Origin: Alistipes sp.
Lineage (GTDB): Bacteria; Bacteroidota; Bacteroidia; Bacteroidales; Rikenellaceae
Assembly (NCBI GenBank): GCA_017517705.1
Contig: JAFWYM010000030.1
Coordinates: 16,111-80,110 of the forward strand
Reading direction: 5' to 3'
DNA: 64,000 nucleotides
The position numbers were made by a program, and so were the translations under genes. Numbering within the stretch: the first letter of the stretch is position 1; every line of letters begins with the position of its first letter. The notes beneath the pieces are model-generated. The model made no database searches, was not told the DNA's origin, and saw only the letters and a list, made by a program, of their open reading frames with translations. Positions 35,824 to 44,951 of the stretch are shown piece by piece.

Positions 35824-36540
35824 TTATCTATTACACAGGTTAGCGAGGCGCTGTGCCACCTCCTCGTATGTCTCGCGCACGCGACCGAAATCACGACGGA
35901 AACGATCCTTATCCATTCTCTCGCCTGTGGCCACATCCCACAGACGACACGTGTCGGGCGTGAGCTCGTCGGCCAACACCAGCGAGCCATCTGCAGCACG
36001 ACCAAACTCAATCTTGAAGTCTACCAACTTGATGCCTGCATCGTCATAGAGCTTTGTAAGTAGCGTGTTTACCTTGGCCGACACGGCATAAATCTGCGCC
36101 AACTCCTCGTACGACACGAGGCCCAAAGCCACAGCGTGGTGGTCGTTGATAAGCGGATCGCCAAGCTCGCTATCGCGGAGGCATAGATCGAAGATCGTAT
36201 TCTCCGGGACGATGCCCTCATCCAAGCCAAGGCGCTTAGCCATAGAGCCTGCTATGACATTACGCACGATAACCTCAATGGGTATATGCTTCACACGATG
36301 GCAACGCTGCTCCGTGTCGCTTACTTGCTCCACAAAGTGTGTCGCGATGCCATTGTCGTTGAGATAACGGAGCACCATCGACGATATACGGCAGTTCATA
36401 ATGCCCTTATTCTCGATGTTGGCACCCTTAATGTTATAGAAGGCGGCAATATAGTCCTTGAAGCGAATGATGATATCCTCACCCTCGCCCTTGTACACCA
36501 CCTTGCTGCTACCATTATATAATACTTCCTGCTCAGCCAT
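35824..36540 (-). CDS. purC: Phosphoribosylaminoimidazole-succinocarboxamide synthase
   Basis: The 238-residue protein has SAICAR-synthetase marks: YNGSSKVVYKGEGEDIII, SMAKRLGLDEG, VDFKIEFGRAADG and VLADELTPDTCRLWD. It joins CAIR with aspartate using ATP. It follows purL closely (1 nt) and precedes purF by 5 nt. Standard length. Confidence 0.95.
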   Translation of the reverse strand: MAEQEVLYNGSSKVVYKGEGEDIIIRFKDYIAAFYNIKGANIENKGIMNCRISSMVLRYLNDNGIATHFVEQVSDTEQRCHRVKHIPIEVIVRNVIAGSMAKRLGLDEGIVPENTIFDLCLRDSELGDPLINDHHAVALGLVSYEELAQIYAVSAKVNTLLTKLYDDAGIKLVDFKIEFGRAADGSLVLADELTPDTCRLWDVATGERMDKDRFRRDFGRVRETYEEVAQRLANLCNR

Positions 36541-36541
36541 A

Positions 36542-39500
36542 CTATCGCTTCATAAAGTAGTTTACAGCATTTGAGAAGATATCCTGCACCTTCTCGCCAT
36601 AGATATTCTTCATAAGGTCGCGCTCATAACGCTCCGTATGTCCCATCTTACCGAGAATCTGGCCTGTGGGGTCGATGATACCCTCGATACCAAAGCTCGA
36701 GCCATTGGGGTTATAGGGCGAGTCGGTCGTAGGCCTACCCTCCGAATCGACATACTGGAATGCCACCTGACCATTGCGGAAGAGTTCCTCGGCAAGCTCA
36801 TCGCTAACAACAAACTTACCCTCACCGTGGCTCACAGCGATAGAGTGGATATCACCCACCTCGAACGACTGCAACCATGGCGATGCCACCGTTCCCACAC
36901 GTGTAGATACCACCTGCGAGATATGGCGGTTGATATCGTTGCGGAAGAGTGTGGGCGATGCCTTCGTAACCATACCCAAGCGACCATACGGCAACAGACC
37001 CGACTTAACCAAGGCCTGGAAGCCGTTACATATACCGAGCATCAAGCCACCACGGTCCAACAACGCGTGGATAGCATCTGCCACGCTCTTGTTATTGAGT
37101 ACATTGGCGATAAACTTACCGCTACCATCCGGCTCATCACCTGCAGAGAATCCACCTGCAAGAGCCATGATATGGCAACGTCCAATGCAGGCCGTCATCT
37201 CCTCGATGGAGCGTAACACATCCTCGCCCGTAAGGTTCTTGAATACCGAGATCTCTACCTCAGCACCGGCGCGCTCGAAGGCTCGTGCTGTATCGTAATC
37301 GCAGTTAGTACCGGGGAATACGGGGATATATACACGCACCTTATCGACCCTCTCACCCTGATACTCCTTGGCATGCAGGCGACCATCACTAACACGTGTA
37401 GGCTCACCGGCCTTACCTCTATCGGCATATACGGCCGTATATCTCACCGTGTTGGCCTCGAGCAGCTCGTCAAGGGGCAGGCGAGTACCATTAACAAAGA
37501 TAGCCTCCTCATCGACAGTCTTACCTATAAGCTCTGCCGCGGTAAAGTTGAGCGTGCGGCGTGCCTCAACAACGATAGAGCCATACGACAAGTTATAGAG
37601 CATCTGCTCGTCACACTCCAACGCTGCACCTACCCTATTACCAAACGACATCTTCGACACAGCCTCCGCAACGCCACCGAAGCCTACGGCATAGGCTGCT
37701 ACGATGTCACCCGTCATAATCTTATCCGACACGAAAGTAAAGTTCTTCTTAAGCTGCTCCGTCGAGGGCATATAGTTTGCCTCGGGCGTATGACGTATTA
37801 CGTAGAGCTTATGTCCACCCCTCTTAAACTCGGGGCTGATGACCGTGCGGGCATCTACCGTAGTGATACCGAAGGCCATAAGCATAGGGGGCACGTTGAT
37901 ATCGCGGAACGTACCACTCATAGAGTCCTTACCACCGATTGACGGCAAGCCAAGCTCCACCTGCATCTTCAGCGCTCCGAGCAATGCCGCGAGGGGCTTA
38001 CCCCACGACTTAGTGTCGGTCATACGCTCGAAGTACTCCTGATACGAGAAGCGCATATTATCGTAACGGGCACCCGCAGCCACAACCTTAGCACAGGCAT
38101 CCACAACAGCATAGGCAGCACCGTGATAGGGGCTCCACTTAGCGATATAGGGATTATAGCCGTATGCCATAATACTTGCCGTATTGGTATAGCCACCACC
38201 TACGGGCAGCTTCTGCACCGACACCTGAGTCTCGGTCGTCTGTGTCCTACCTCCATAGGGCATAAGCACCGTGGAGGCTCCTATGGTCGAGTCGAACATC
38301 TCGATAAGACCCTTCTGCGATACCACGTTGTCGTCCGCGAGGTTAGCCTTCATACGCTTCGTCGTAGTAGCACCCTCGACGCAGCGCTCAAAGGGATCTT
38401 TATCCTCGACAGCGCCGATGCAAGCCTTCGTGTAGTGCTTAGCACCTGCCGAGTCGATAAAGTCGCGCGAGAGGTCGACAACAACCTTGTCACCCCAGAA
38501 CATGCGCATACGGCGCGTATCCGTAACATCTGCAACATACGTCACCTCGACATTCTCCTCGTGACAGAGTGCCATAAACGCTTCTACATCCTTACGCTCG
38601 ACAACCACCGACATACGCTCCTGCGACTCCGAGATGGCTAGCTCCGAGAAGTTCAGACCATCGTACTTCGTAGGCACGCGATCGAGGTATATATCAAGGC
38701 CATCCGTAAGCTCACCAATGGCTACACTCACACCACCGGCACCAAAGTCGTTCGACTTCTTAATAAGTCGCGTAACATCGCCGCGACGGAACAGACGAGC
38801 GAGTTTACGCTCCTCGGGAGCGTTACCCTTCTGCACCTCCGAGCTACACTCCTCCAGCGAGCTCAACGTATGCTCCTTAGACGAGCCCGTAGCTCCACCA
38901 ACACCATCACGACCCGTGCGACCACCGAGCAACAATACTACATCGCCGGGTGCGGGGCTCTCGCGACGCACATTCTCCGCCTTGACAGCACCCACAACAG
39001 CACCTACCTCCAGACGCTTAGCGACATAATCGGGGTGATATACCTCGCGCACATGCGTCGTGGCAAGACCTATCTGATTGCCATAGCTCGAATATCCTGC
39101 CGCAGCCTTTGTTGATATGATACGCTGTGGGAGCTTGCCCTCCATAGTCTGGTCAACGGGCTTATATATATCACCGGCACCCGTAACACGCATAGCCTGA
39201 TATACGTAGCTACGTCCCGACAATGGGTCACGGATGGCGCCACCAAGACATGTTGAAGCACCACCGAAGGGCTCAATCTCCGTCGGGTGATTATGTGTCT
39301 CGTTCTTAAACTGCAACAGCCAACGTTCCATCACGCCATCAACATCAACATTGACGAAGATGCTGCAAGCGTTATTCTCCTCGCTCTGCTCCATATCATC
39401 GAGCTTACCCTGCTTCTTAAGGTAACGAGCACCGATGGTAGCAAGCTCCATGAGGCATAGGCTCTTATTCTCACGGTTAAGCTCTCTGCGCACCTTGCGC

Positions 39501-40249
39501 ATAAGCTCGAGCGACTCCTCCATCTCAGCCTTCATAAACGACTCTTCGAGCGTGATCTCCTCGATATCGGTCGTAAACGTAGTATGGCGGCAGTGGTCGC
39601 TCCAATAGGTATCGAGGATGCGAAGCTCCGTCTCCACGGGGTCGCGACCCTCCTTCTTAAAGTAGTTGACAACCTCGCGGAGGTCGTCGGCATTCATCGC
39701 AAGACCATTAGCCTTGCAGTAGGGAGCCAACTCCTCCTCCTTCATCTGACGGAAGCCCTCCAATACAGCCACGGGCTTTACCTCCGCACTCTCCATATCC
39801 GAGAGAATCTCGAGGTTCTTCTTGCGCGACTCCACTGCGTTGATAAGGTACTTCTCGATGCGTGCCATAGCCTCTTCATCGACACTCTTGTCGAAGATAT
39901 AGAGGCGCGACGACTTAATCTTAACCTCGGCATTAGGCTCAATCAGATGCACGCAGTCTACAGCCGAGGCTGCACGCTGGTCGAATTGACCCGGGAGAAA
40001 CTCCACAGCCAACGAAGGCATACCCTCGGTATCGCACGCATCAGTAACAAGATCGGTGACAACCTCGCCAAAGACACTATAGCGGCTCTTCTCGAGAAGC
40101 TCATCCGAGAAGCCAAAGAGGTCATACACATTAACATAGCGTAGGTGCTCGATATTTAGACCCAAGTTCGTGTTCAGCTCCTTACGCAACGTCTCGGCCT
40201 CGACCTGAAAACGTGAATATTTCTCAACAAATATACGACGATTCTTCAT
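36542..40249 (-). CDS. purL: Phosphoribosylformylglycinamidine synthase (large, single-chain)
   Basis: The 1235-residue enzyme is the long fused form: a substrate-amine domain with ETHNHPTEIEPFGGAST, a second AIRS-like half with GGRTQTTETQ and LPSIGGKDSMSGTF, and a C-terminal class I glutaminase with CDYDTARAFERAG, nucleophile Cys in LMLGICNGFQAL and HGEGKFV. It turns FGAR, glutamine and ATP into FGAM, step 4. Small Bacillus-type PurLQS subunits are therefore not needed. It is the second gene of the operon, 32 nt after purE. Confidence 0.96.
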   Translation of the reverse strand: MKNRRIFVEKYSRFQVEAETLRKELNTNLGLNIEHLRYVNVYDLFGFSDELLEKSRYSVFGEVVTDLVTDACDTEGMPSLAVEFLPGQFDQRAASAVDCVHLIEPNAEVKIKSSRLYIFDKSVDEEAMARIEKYLINAVESRKKNLEILSDMESAEVKPVAVLEGFRQMKEEELAPYCKANGLAMNADDLREVVNYFKKEGRDPVETELRILDTYWSDHCRHTTFTTDIEEITLEESFMKAEMEESLELMRKVRRELNRENKSLCLMELATIGARYLKKQGKLDDMEQSEENNACSIFVNVDVDGVMERWLLQFKNETHNHPTEIEPFGGASTCLGGAIRDPLSGRSYVYQAMRVTGAGDIYKPVDQTMEGKLPQRIISTKAAAGYSSYGNQIGLATTHVREVYHPDYVAKRLEVGAVVGAVKAENVRRESPAPGDVVLLLGGRTGRDGVGGATGSSKEHTLSSLEECSSEVQKGNAPEERKLARLFRRGDVTRLIKKSNDFGAGGVSVAIGELTDGLDIYLDRVPTKYDGLNFSELAISESQERMSVVVERKDVEAFMALCHEENVEVTYVADVTDTRRMRMFWGDKVVVDLSRDFIDSAGAKHYTKACIGAVEDKDPFERCVEGATTTKRMKANLADDNVVSQKGLIEMFDSTIGASTVLMPYGGRTQTTETQVSVQKLPVGGGYTNTASIMAYGYNPYIAKWSPYHGAAYAVVDACAKVVAAGARYDNMRFSYQEYFERMTDTKSWGKPLAALLGALKMQVELGLPSIGGKDSMSGTFRDINVPPMLMAFGITTVDARTVISPEFKRGGHKLYVIRHTPEANYMPSTEQLKKNFTFVSDKIMTGDIVAAYAVGFGGVAEAVSKMSFGNRVGAALECDEQMLYNLSYGSIVVEARRTLNFTAAELIGKTVDEEAIFVNGTRLPLDELLEANTVRYTAVYADRGKAGEPTRVSDGRLHAKEYQGERVDKVRVYIPVFPGTNCDYDTARAFERAGAEVEISVFKNLTGEDVLRSIEEMTACIGRCHIMALAGGFSAGDEPDGSGKFIANVLNNKSVADAIHALLDRGGLMLGICNGFQALVKSGLLPYGRLGMVTKASPTLFRNDINRHISQVVSTRVGTVASPWLQSFEVGDIHSIAVSHGEGKFVVSDELAEELFRNGQVAFQYVDSEGRPTTDSPYNPNGSSFGIEGIIDPTGQILGKMGHTERYERDLMKNIYGEKVQDIFSNAVNYFMKR

Positions 40250-40281
40250 AAATCAATAGTTAGTCGTTAGGGGTTAGTACT

Positions 40282-40749
40282 CTACAACTCAGCCTCGAGA
40301 ACCTTCTCGGTCTGCGCCTTGCGGAAGGCTACGAGACGCTCCTCGAGAGCCTTATCCGTGAGGGCGAAGATTGACGCTGCGATGAGTGCAGCATTCTTAG
40401 CTCCATTGATTGCCGTGGTAGATACGGGGATACCACCGGGCATCTGCACAATAGAGAGCAATGAGTCCATACCTCCAAGCGCCGAGGTCTTGATGGGCAC
40501 GCCGATGACGGGCACCGTTGTGAGTGCCGCCGTAACACCGGCAACGTGAGCAGCACCACCGGCACCCGCGATGATGGCACCAATGCCACGCTCACGAGCC
40601 GTAGTTGCATACTCAAACATCAAGTGGGGCGTACGGTGAGCACTGATTACGCGCTTCTCGTACTCGATACCCAACTCCTCCAAAGTCTCAACTGCGGCCT
40701 TCATCACATCCCAGTCGCTCGTCGAACCCATAATAACTGCTACTTTCAT
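40282..40749 (-). CDS. purE: N5-carboxyaminoimidazole ribonucleotide mutase
   Basis: The 155-residue protein has the PurE core VIMGSTSDWDVMK, SAHRTPHLMFEYA, GAGGAAHVAGVTAAL and DSLLSIVQMPGGIPVSTTAI. The active-site Ser, Asp and His are in these segments. The loop resembles class I, which normally needs PurK to supply N5-CAIR, but no purK lies in the operon. It may be elsewhere, or the enzyme may use CO2. First structural gene of the purine operon, behind an attenuator-like leader. Confidence 0.94.
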   Translation of the reverse strand: MKVAVIMGSTSDWDVMKAAVETLEELGIEYEKRVISAHRTPHLMFEYATTARERGIGAIIAGAGGAAHVAGVTAALTTVPVIGVPIKTSALGGMDSLLSIVQMPGGIPVSTTAINGAKNAALIAASIFALTDKALEERLVAFRKAQTEKVLEAEL

Positions 40750-40784
40750 AATCTCGATAATTTATTATTAATTTACACTTACTT

Positions 40785-40826
40785 TCAAAAACAAAAGACC
40801 GCCAACACCTTATGTATCAGCGGTCT
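40785..40826 (-). terminator. Intrinsic terminator in the purE leader
   Basis: AGACCGC / GCGGTCT form a 7-bp stem (40796-40802 with 40820-40826), and the minus-strand transcript then reads CTTTTGTTTTTG. It lies 36 nt before purE and 6 nt after the leader ORF, with no convincing promoter between it and purE. Transcription of the operon must therefore pass or escape it. Confidence 0.7.
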
Positions 40827-40831
40827 ACAAT

Positions 40832-41005
40832 CTACCATTCTATATCATTCGCCACATGGACAGCCACAATATATGCGTCCGTGCACTCACTCCCCTGCTC
40901 TCGACAAGGCGCCATCATCGAGCCCTGCATAGCGAGCCCGTGAGCCATCAACTCGCGCACATTTGCTGAGGTTGTCTGTCGGGGGTATGCACCGTAGTAA
41001 TTCAT
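40832..41005 (-). CDS. 57-codon leader ORF upstream of purE
   Basis: A complete frame runs from ATG 41005 to TAG 40832, with codon use like the neighbouring genes (MNYYGAYPRQTT ... VANDIEW). The ATG sits only 5 nt beyond the TACCTTTG promoter box, so the transcript may be nearly leaderless. The first codons can also fold: 41003-41011 pairs with 40978-40989. It could be a small protein, or a regulatory RNA that happens to be open. I recognise no family. Confidence 0.4.
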   Translation of the reverse strand: MNYYGAYPRQTTSANVRELMAHGLAMQGSMMAPCREQGSECTDAYIVAVHVANDIEW

Positions 41006-41010
41006 ACCGA

Positions 41011-41041
41011 CAAAGGTAGCATTTATTTCGCAATTAGAAAA
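41011..41041 (-). promoter_or_regulatory. Promoter of the purine operon
   Basis: The minus strand shows TTTT, a 19-nt spacer and TACCTTTG, a near match to the Bacteroidetes pattern TTTG-N19-TAnnTTTG. It is the only good promoter found before purE, about 260 nt upstream of it. Confidence 0.65.
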
Positions 41042-41086
41042 GTGCCCGACACACTTTTTTCAACTTTTTTTTAACAATCTTCGCTC

Positions 41087-41677
41087 TCAGCTCATAACCT
41101 CCTCACGACATACTCTGCGCCAACGCATATATCCCGCCACAGCAAGGATGCAGTAGACCAGATATAGGCCAGCAGTAATGGGTATTCCCTTATAGAGGTA
41201 GAGACCTACGCTTATCATATCGACAACGAGCCATACGAGCCACTGCTCCACCAACTTACGCGATAGCATCCACATAGCCACAACGCTCAAGGCGGTGGAC
41301 ATTGCATCGAAGAGCGGCACCGTACTGTCGGTAAACTCCGTGAGTAAGAAGTATATCGCCACATGTAACACACCATAGACCGACACAAGCGGAAGAATCC
41401 ACGCAACAGGGGTGTGCTGTATGCGTACAGAAGTTTTGCCCTCAGACTGGGACTTAGGCTTACGCCTCCACACCGCAAGGCCATAAACAGCAGCAAGAAC
41501 ATAGTATAGCTGCATCGCTGCATCGGCATAGACTCCCTCCGTAAGGTATAGCGTGCCATGAACCATAGGCATGATAGCACTCACCACCCATAGCCAAATA
41601 TTCGCCTTATACTCCAACCATAGGTATATAAGTCCAAGCGTCGCGCCCACGATTTGCAATATACAAGACCAATCCAT
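41087..41677 (-). CDS. pnuT: PnuC/PnuT-family vitamin transporter, probably thiamine
   Basis: The 196-residue membrane protein has about seven hydrophobic segments and the PnuC-family pattern GLIYLWLEYKANIWLW, a WxxxQ-like aromatic set and VDMISVGLYLYKG near the end. PnuC proteins carry nicotinamide riboside. The PnuT branch, linked to TPP riboswitches in Bacteroidetes, carries thiamine. It follows the receptor by 3 nt under the TPP riboswitch, so thiamine is the likelier substrate. The facilitator depends on phosphorylation by a thiamine kinase, which is not in this window. Confidence 0.85.
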   Translation of the reverse strand: MDWSCILQIVGATLGLIYLWLEYKANIWLWVVSAIMPMVHGTLYLTEGVYADAAMQLYYVLAAVYGLAVWRRKPKSQSEGKTSVRIQHTPVAWILPLVSVYGVLHVAIYFLLTEFTDSTVPLFDAMSTALSVVAMWMLSRKLVEQWLVWLVVDMISVGLYLYKGIPITAGLYLVYCILAVAGYMRWRRVCREEVMS

Positions 41678-41680
41678 CGC

Positions 41681-43924
41681 TTAGAAATTAATTGTCACAT
41701 TAGCCAAAAAGTTGATAGGCGCCTGCGGGAAGTAGAAAGCCTCATCGTAGCGCTCGCCATCCCACATGTATGAATAGCCATAACCATTTGACTCATAAAG
41801 GGTAGAAAATAAGTTTTCGATACGTAGACCGAAGCGCACGGAGCCCACCGATTGTCTCCTAAGCGTGTAACCCAAATCGATATTCGTAACGCAGTAATCG
41901 TCGAGCGACAAAGCCTCTATCTCGTTATTGGTAAAATACTGCTTACCAACATATTGCGTGCGCCACACAGCGTCGAAGCCGCCAATATGGAAGTCGGCAG
42001 ACACGGCACCCATAACCGACGGAGAGTATGATATAGTCATCGTACCGAGGTTTTGGCCAAAAGTTGGACTATCCTTCAACTGGTCGACATAGTCCAAAAT
42101 CTTATTCTGCGACAGCGTAGCATTTGCAGATAGAGTGAGCCATTTTGTTGTCCGCCACGAGGCCATAATCTCCACGCCACGACGGAAGCTACGCTCCACA
42201 TTCGTATTCAGTGCATCGTCGCCATCATTGACCATACCGGTGGCCACCAACTGGTTGTGATAGAACATATAGTATAGGTTTACACCAACCGTTAGTTGAG
42301 GTGCCACATAGGTATATCCCACCTCCACATCCGTGAGTCGCTCCGGCTTGGGATAGCTATCGTCTGCAGCAAACATATGACGATCGGTGAAGTCCGAGCG
42401 CGTAGGCTCGCGATGGGCTATGGCTGCCGATGCGAAGAGGTTATGACGATCGATAACATAGCTGAGGCCTAAACGAGGATTAAAGAAGTTATATCTCTGG
42501 TCTACGTCTATGGGCTGCATCGTGACACCCTCATCGCCCCATATAGCGTTATCGTTAGTACCCCATGCCTTATAGTGGACATAGCGATACTGCACATCGC
42601 CAAAGAGATTTACCCTTCCGCTCGCACCGCTATATACCTCCCAGTCGGCACGCGCAAAGATATTGGCATCCTGCTTTGCCACATCGTTATCGTACCAACG
42701 CCCAGCAACAGCACCACTATCGAGGCCATCAACCCACGACAACGTGCCCCAGTGCGGACAGGTATAGTAACTCCACGACCCACCGAACGTAAGATCGAGA
42801 GTTGCGGTATTGTACGTAGCCGCACCATTCAAGCCACCGAGGTGGTTACGCATAACCTTACTACGTATAAGGTCGGCCTGCTCAATGGTTGTATTTAGGT
42901 TGGTATATCCCGCAAGCCACGCATCGTCCTTATACTGGTTGTAGTAGCCATAGCCGTATGTATAGAAGAGCGTAGCGGCCAACTGCCACTCACGGCTGAA
43001 GCGATGGTTAACAACGAGTTGATTGTTCAGTTGCAGGTAGTTATCTGTCTCATCGTCGTAGTAGTCCACATGTGTACCATCAGCCAACACGTAGGGGCCA
43101 TCCGACGTAACATACTGACCCGAGGTGTGATACCTACGACCATAGAGTCTCATATCCTCCTGCGACACGCCATTATAGGTAAGATAGGTCTTGGCCACAC
43201 CACCAAACGAGAGCAACTTAACCTTCGTATTTGAGGCATAGTAGCCCGCCTGCAGCATATAACTCTTCAGATCCGTTGCGCCACGCTCGATATAACCATC
43301 GGAGCCGATATGCGTAAGTCGAGCATCCACCACCCAGTGGTCGCGCATGAGACCCGAGGATATTTGTAACGCCTGCTTGTTGGTGTTATAGGAGCCATAG
43401 GAGAGCGACGCCGAGCCACCAAAGTCGGTCGTGAGGGCATCGGTAGTCATCGACACAGAGCCACCAAAAGCGCCCGTACCATTTGTCGAGACACCCGCAC
43501 CGCGCTGCACCTGCACGCTACCCACCGACGATATAAGGTCGGGCGTATCGTACCAATATACTGAGTGCGAGTCGGGGTTGTTCATAGCCACACCATTGAT
43601 GGTCACATTTATGCGCGTAGCATCCGTACCACGCAGACGAATAGAGGTGGCGCCAATGCCTATACCCGTCTCATTGGTCGCAATCATCGAGGGTGTCAGG
43701 GCTAATGCCGTAGGCAAATCCGTGCCATAGCTGCTGCGCACGATGGCCTCCTTCGTAAGGTCGTCGTATGCCACAGGCGTGGTAGCCTTAGCCCCCGTGG
43801 TTGTAATCTCCACAAGCTCTACCTCATAAATCTTTGTTGTGTCCAAGCGCTCACCGATAATCTGAGCACACGCGGCCGCATGAAAAACAAACATAGCGGC
43901 AAGGAATAAAAAAAACCTTTTCAT
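41681..43924 (-). CDS. TonB-dependent outer-membrane receptor, probably for thiamine
   Basis: The 747-residue protein has a signal peptide (LFLAAMFVFHAAACA) with cleavage near AQ, a plug domain (LPTALALTPSMIATNE, TSIRLRGTDATRINVTINGV, VQVQRGAGVSTNG) and a 22-strand barrel ending in Phe (NFLANVTINF). It takes a ligand into the periplasm with energy from TonB-ExbBD. Placement behind a TPP riboswitch and before PnuT points to thiamine or its phosphates. It is a single receptor without a SusD partner, which fits a small vitamin rather than a glycan. Confidence 0.88.
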   Translation of the reverse strand: MKRFFLFLAAMFVFHAAACAQIIGERLDTTKIYEVELVEITTTGAKATTPVAYDDLTKEAIVRSSYGTDLPTALALTPSMIATNETGIGIGATSIRLRGTDATRINVTINGVAMNNPDSHSVYWYDTPDLISSVGSVQVQRGAGVSTNGTGAFGGSVSMTTDALTTDFGGSASLSYGSYNTNKQALQISSGLMRDHWVVDARLTHIGSDGYIERGATDLKSYMLQAGYYASNTKVKLLSFGGVAKTYLTYNGVSQEDMRLYGRRYHTSGQYVTSDGPYVLADGTHVDYYDDETDNYLQLNNQLVVNHRFSREWQLAATLFYTYGYGYYNQYKDDAWLAGYTNLNTTIEQADLIRSKVMRNHLGGLNGAATYNTATLDLTFGGSWSYYTCPHWGTLSWVDGLDSGAVAGRWYDNDVAKQDANIFARADWEVYSGASGRVNLFGDVQYRYVHYKAWGTNDNAIWGDEGVTMQPIDVDQRYNFFNPRLGLSYVIDRHNLFASAAIAHREPTRSDFTDRHMFAADDSYPKPERLTDVEVGYTYVAPQLTVGVNLYYMFYHNQLVATGMVNDGDDALNTNVERSFRRGVEIMASWRTTKWLTLSANATLSQNKILDYVDQLKDSPTFGQNLGTMTISYSPSVMGAVSADFHIGGFDAVWRTQYVGKQYFTNNEIEALSLDDYCVTNIDLGYTLRRQSVGSVRFGLRIENLFSTLYESNGYGYSYMWDGERYDEAFYFPQAPINFLANVTINF

Positions 43925-43954
43925 ACTTTAAAGTTAATTAAGTTGAAAAGGGGC

Positions 43955-44110
43955 TCAAGATTGCCTTTCCCGGTCTCAGCATTACCCGTATCCGGTACAA
44001 TGGGTTTAATCTCAGCCACTACACTTCACTACCGTTTGTTTCGTGGCTGAAGCCAACAAAGTCGCCTCGTTTCGCACGGAAAGTGAAGGAGTAGCACCCC
44101 TTATGTGAGG
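43955..44110 (-). ncRNA. TPP riboswitch (THI element)
   Basis: The minus strand contains the THI-element core: GGGGTGC (44094-44100), then an extended P3 arm of about 75 nt whose CTTCACT and AGTGAAG ends can pair, the invariant CTGAGAT (44009-44015), ACCC, and the GATACGGGTAATGCTGAGACCGGGAAAGG-like P4/P5 region, here described by position 43963-43994. It lies between a promoter and the receptor gene by about 30-60 nt. No intrinsic terminator follows, so control is probably at translation initiation. TPP binding would switch off uptake. Confidence 0.9.
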
Positions 44111-44111
44111 G

Positions 44112-44119
44112 CAAAGATA
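44112..44119 (-). promoter_or_regulatory. Promoter -7 box (TATCTTTG) for the thiamine unit
   Basis: TATCTTTG on the minus strand sits directly before the riboswitch, so transcription would begin a few nt into it. The -33 part is not clear. Confidence 0.6.
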
Positions 44120-44223
44120 CGAAAAATTTCAATTCGTAATGAGTAATTAGTAAATTTTTAATTAGCAATGATTATTTTCCATCGTAACGAGCCATGTCCT
44201 ACACCTAATTAAAGTCTCACGTG

Positions 44224-44253
44224 TTGCAATCTCACCAATTTTTTATACCTTTG
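44224..44253 (+). promoter_or_regulatory. Promoter for rpe
   Basis: TTG (44224-44226), a 19-nt spacer and TACCTTTG (44246-44253) match the Bacteroidetes promoter exactly, about 40 nt before rpe. Confidence 0.75.
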
Positions 44254-44292
44254 CAGAAATATATAAATAAAGCCTAAAACAACCTAAATAGT

Positions 44293-44946
44293 ATGAGAAG
44301 AATTATTGCTCCGTCGGTACTCTCTGCCGACTTCGGGAATCTCAACCGTGACATGGAGATGCTTGATCGCTCACGTGCCGAGTGGGTACATGTAGATGTT
44401 ATGGATGGCGTCTTTGTGCCCAACATATCGTTCGGCTTCCCACTTATGAAGCCACTACGCAAGGGTACAACGAAGGTGCTCGATGTACACCTTATGATCA
44501 CAGCACCAGAGAAGTACGTAGAGCGCTTTGTGGAGGCTGGTGCCGACTACGTCACATTCCACTATGAGGCCACAGAGAACATACAAGAGTGCATAGATCT
44601 CATCCGCAAGGCTGGAGCTAAGGTGGGCATATCGATAAAGCCGGGCACCGAGCCCGACGTCCTCGACAAGTGGCTCACACAGCTCGACCTCATCCTCGTA
44701 ATGAGCGTAGAGCCGGGATTCGGAGGTCAGAAGTTTATGCCCTCGTCTATCGCCAAGTGCGAGTATCTCAGTCGCAAGAAGGAGGAGCTCGGCCTCGACG
44801 ACCTCATCATCGAGGTTGATGGTGGCATTTCGGCATCGAACTCACGTCTTCTGTTCGACGCGGGCGCCGAGGCCCTTGTTGCTGGCAGCTCGGTATTTGG
44901 AGCCCCCGACCCCGAGCAGGCAATTATAGATATGCTTAACTCGTAA
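44293..44946 (+). CDS. rpe: Ribulose-phosphate 3-epimerase
   Basis: The 217-residue TIM barrel has the family segments APSVLSADFGNL, VHVDVMDGVFVPNISFG, DVHLMITAPEKYV, MSVEPGFGGQKF and EVDGGIS. The catalytic Asp pair and metal His are in these. It interconverts ribulose-5-phosphate and xylulose-5-phosphate in the pentose phosphate pathway. It heads the plus-strand run with the ABC-F gene 5 nt later. Confidence 0.96.
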   Translation: MRRIIAPSVLSADFGNLNRDMEMLDRSRAEWVHVDVMDGVFVPNISFGFPLMKPLRKGTTKVLDVHLMITAPEKYVERFVEAGADYVTFHYEATENIQECIDLIRKAGAKVGISIKPGTEPDVLDKWLTQLDLILVMSVEPGFGGQKFMPSSIAKCEYLSRKKEELGLDDLIIEVDGGISASNSRLLFDAGAEALVAGSSVFGAPDPEQAIIDMLNS

Positions 44947-44951
44947 CACAG

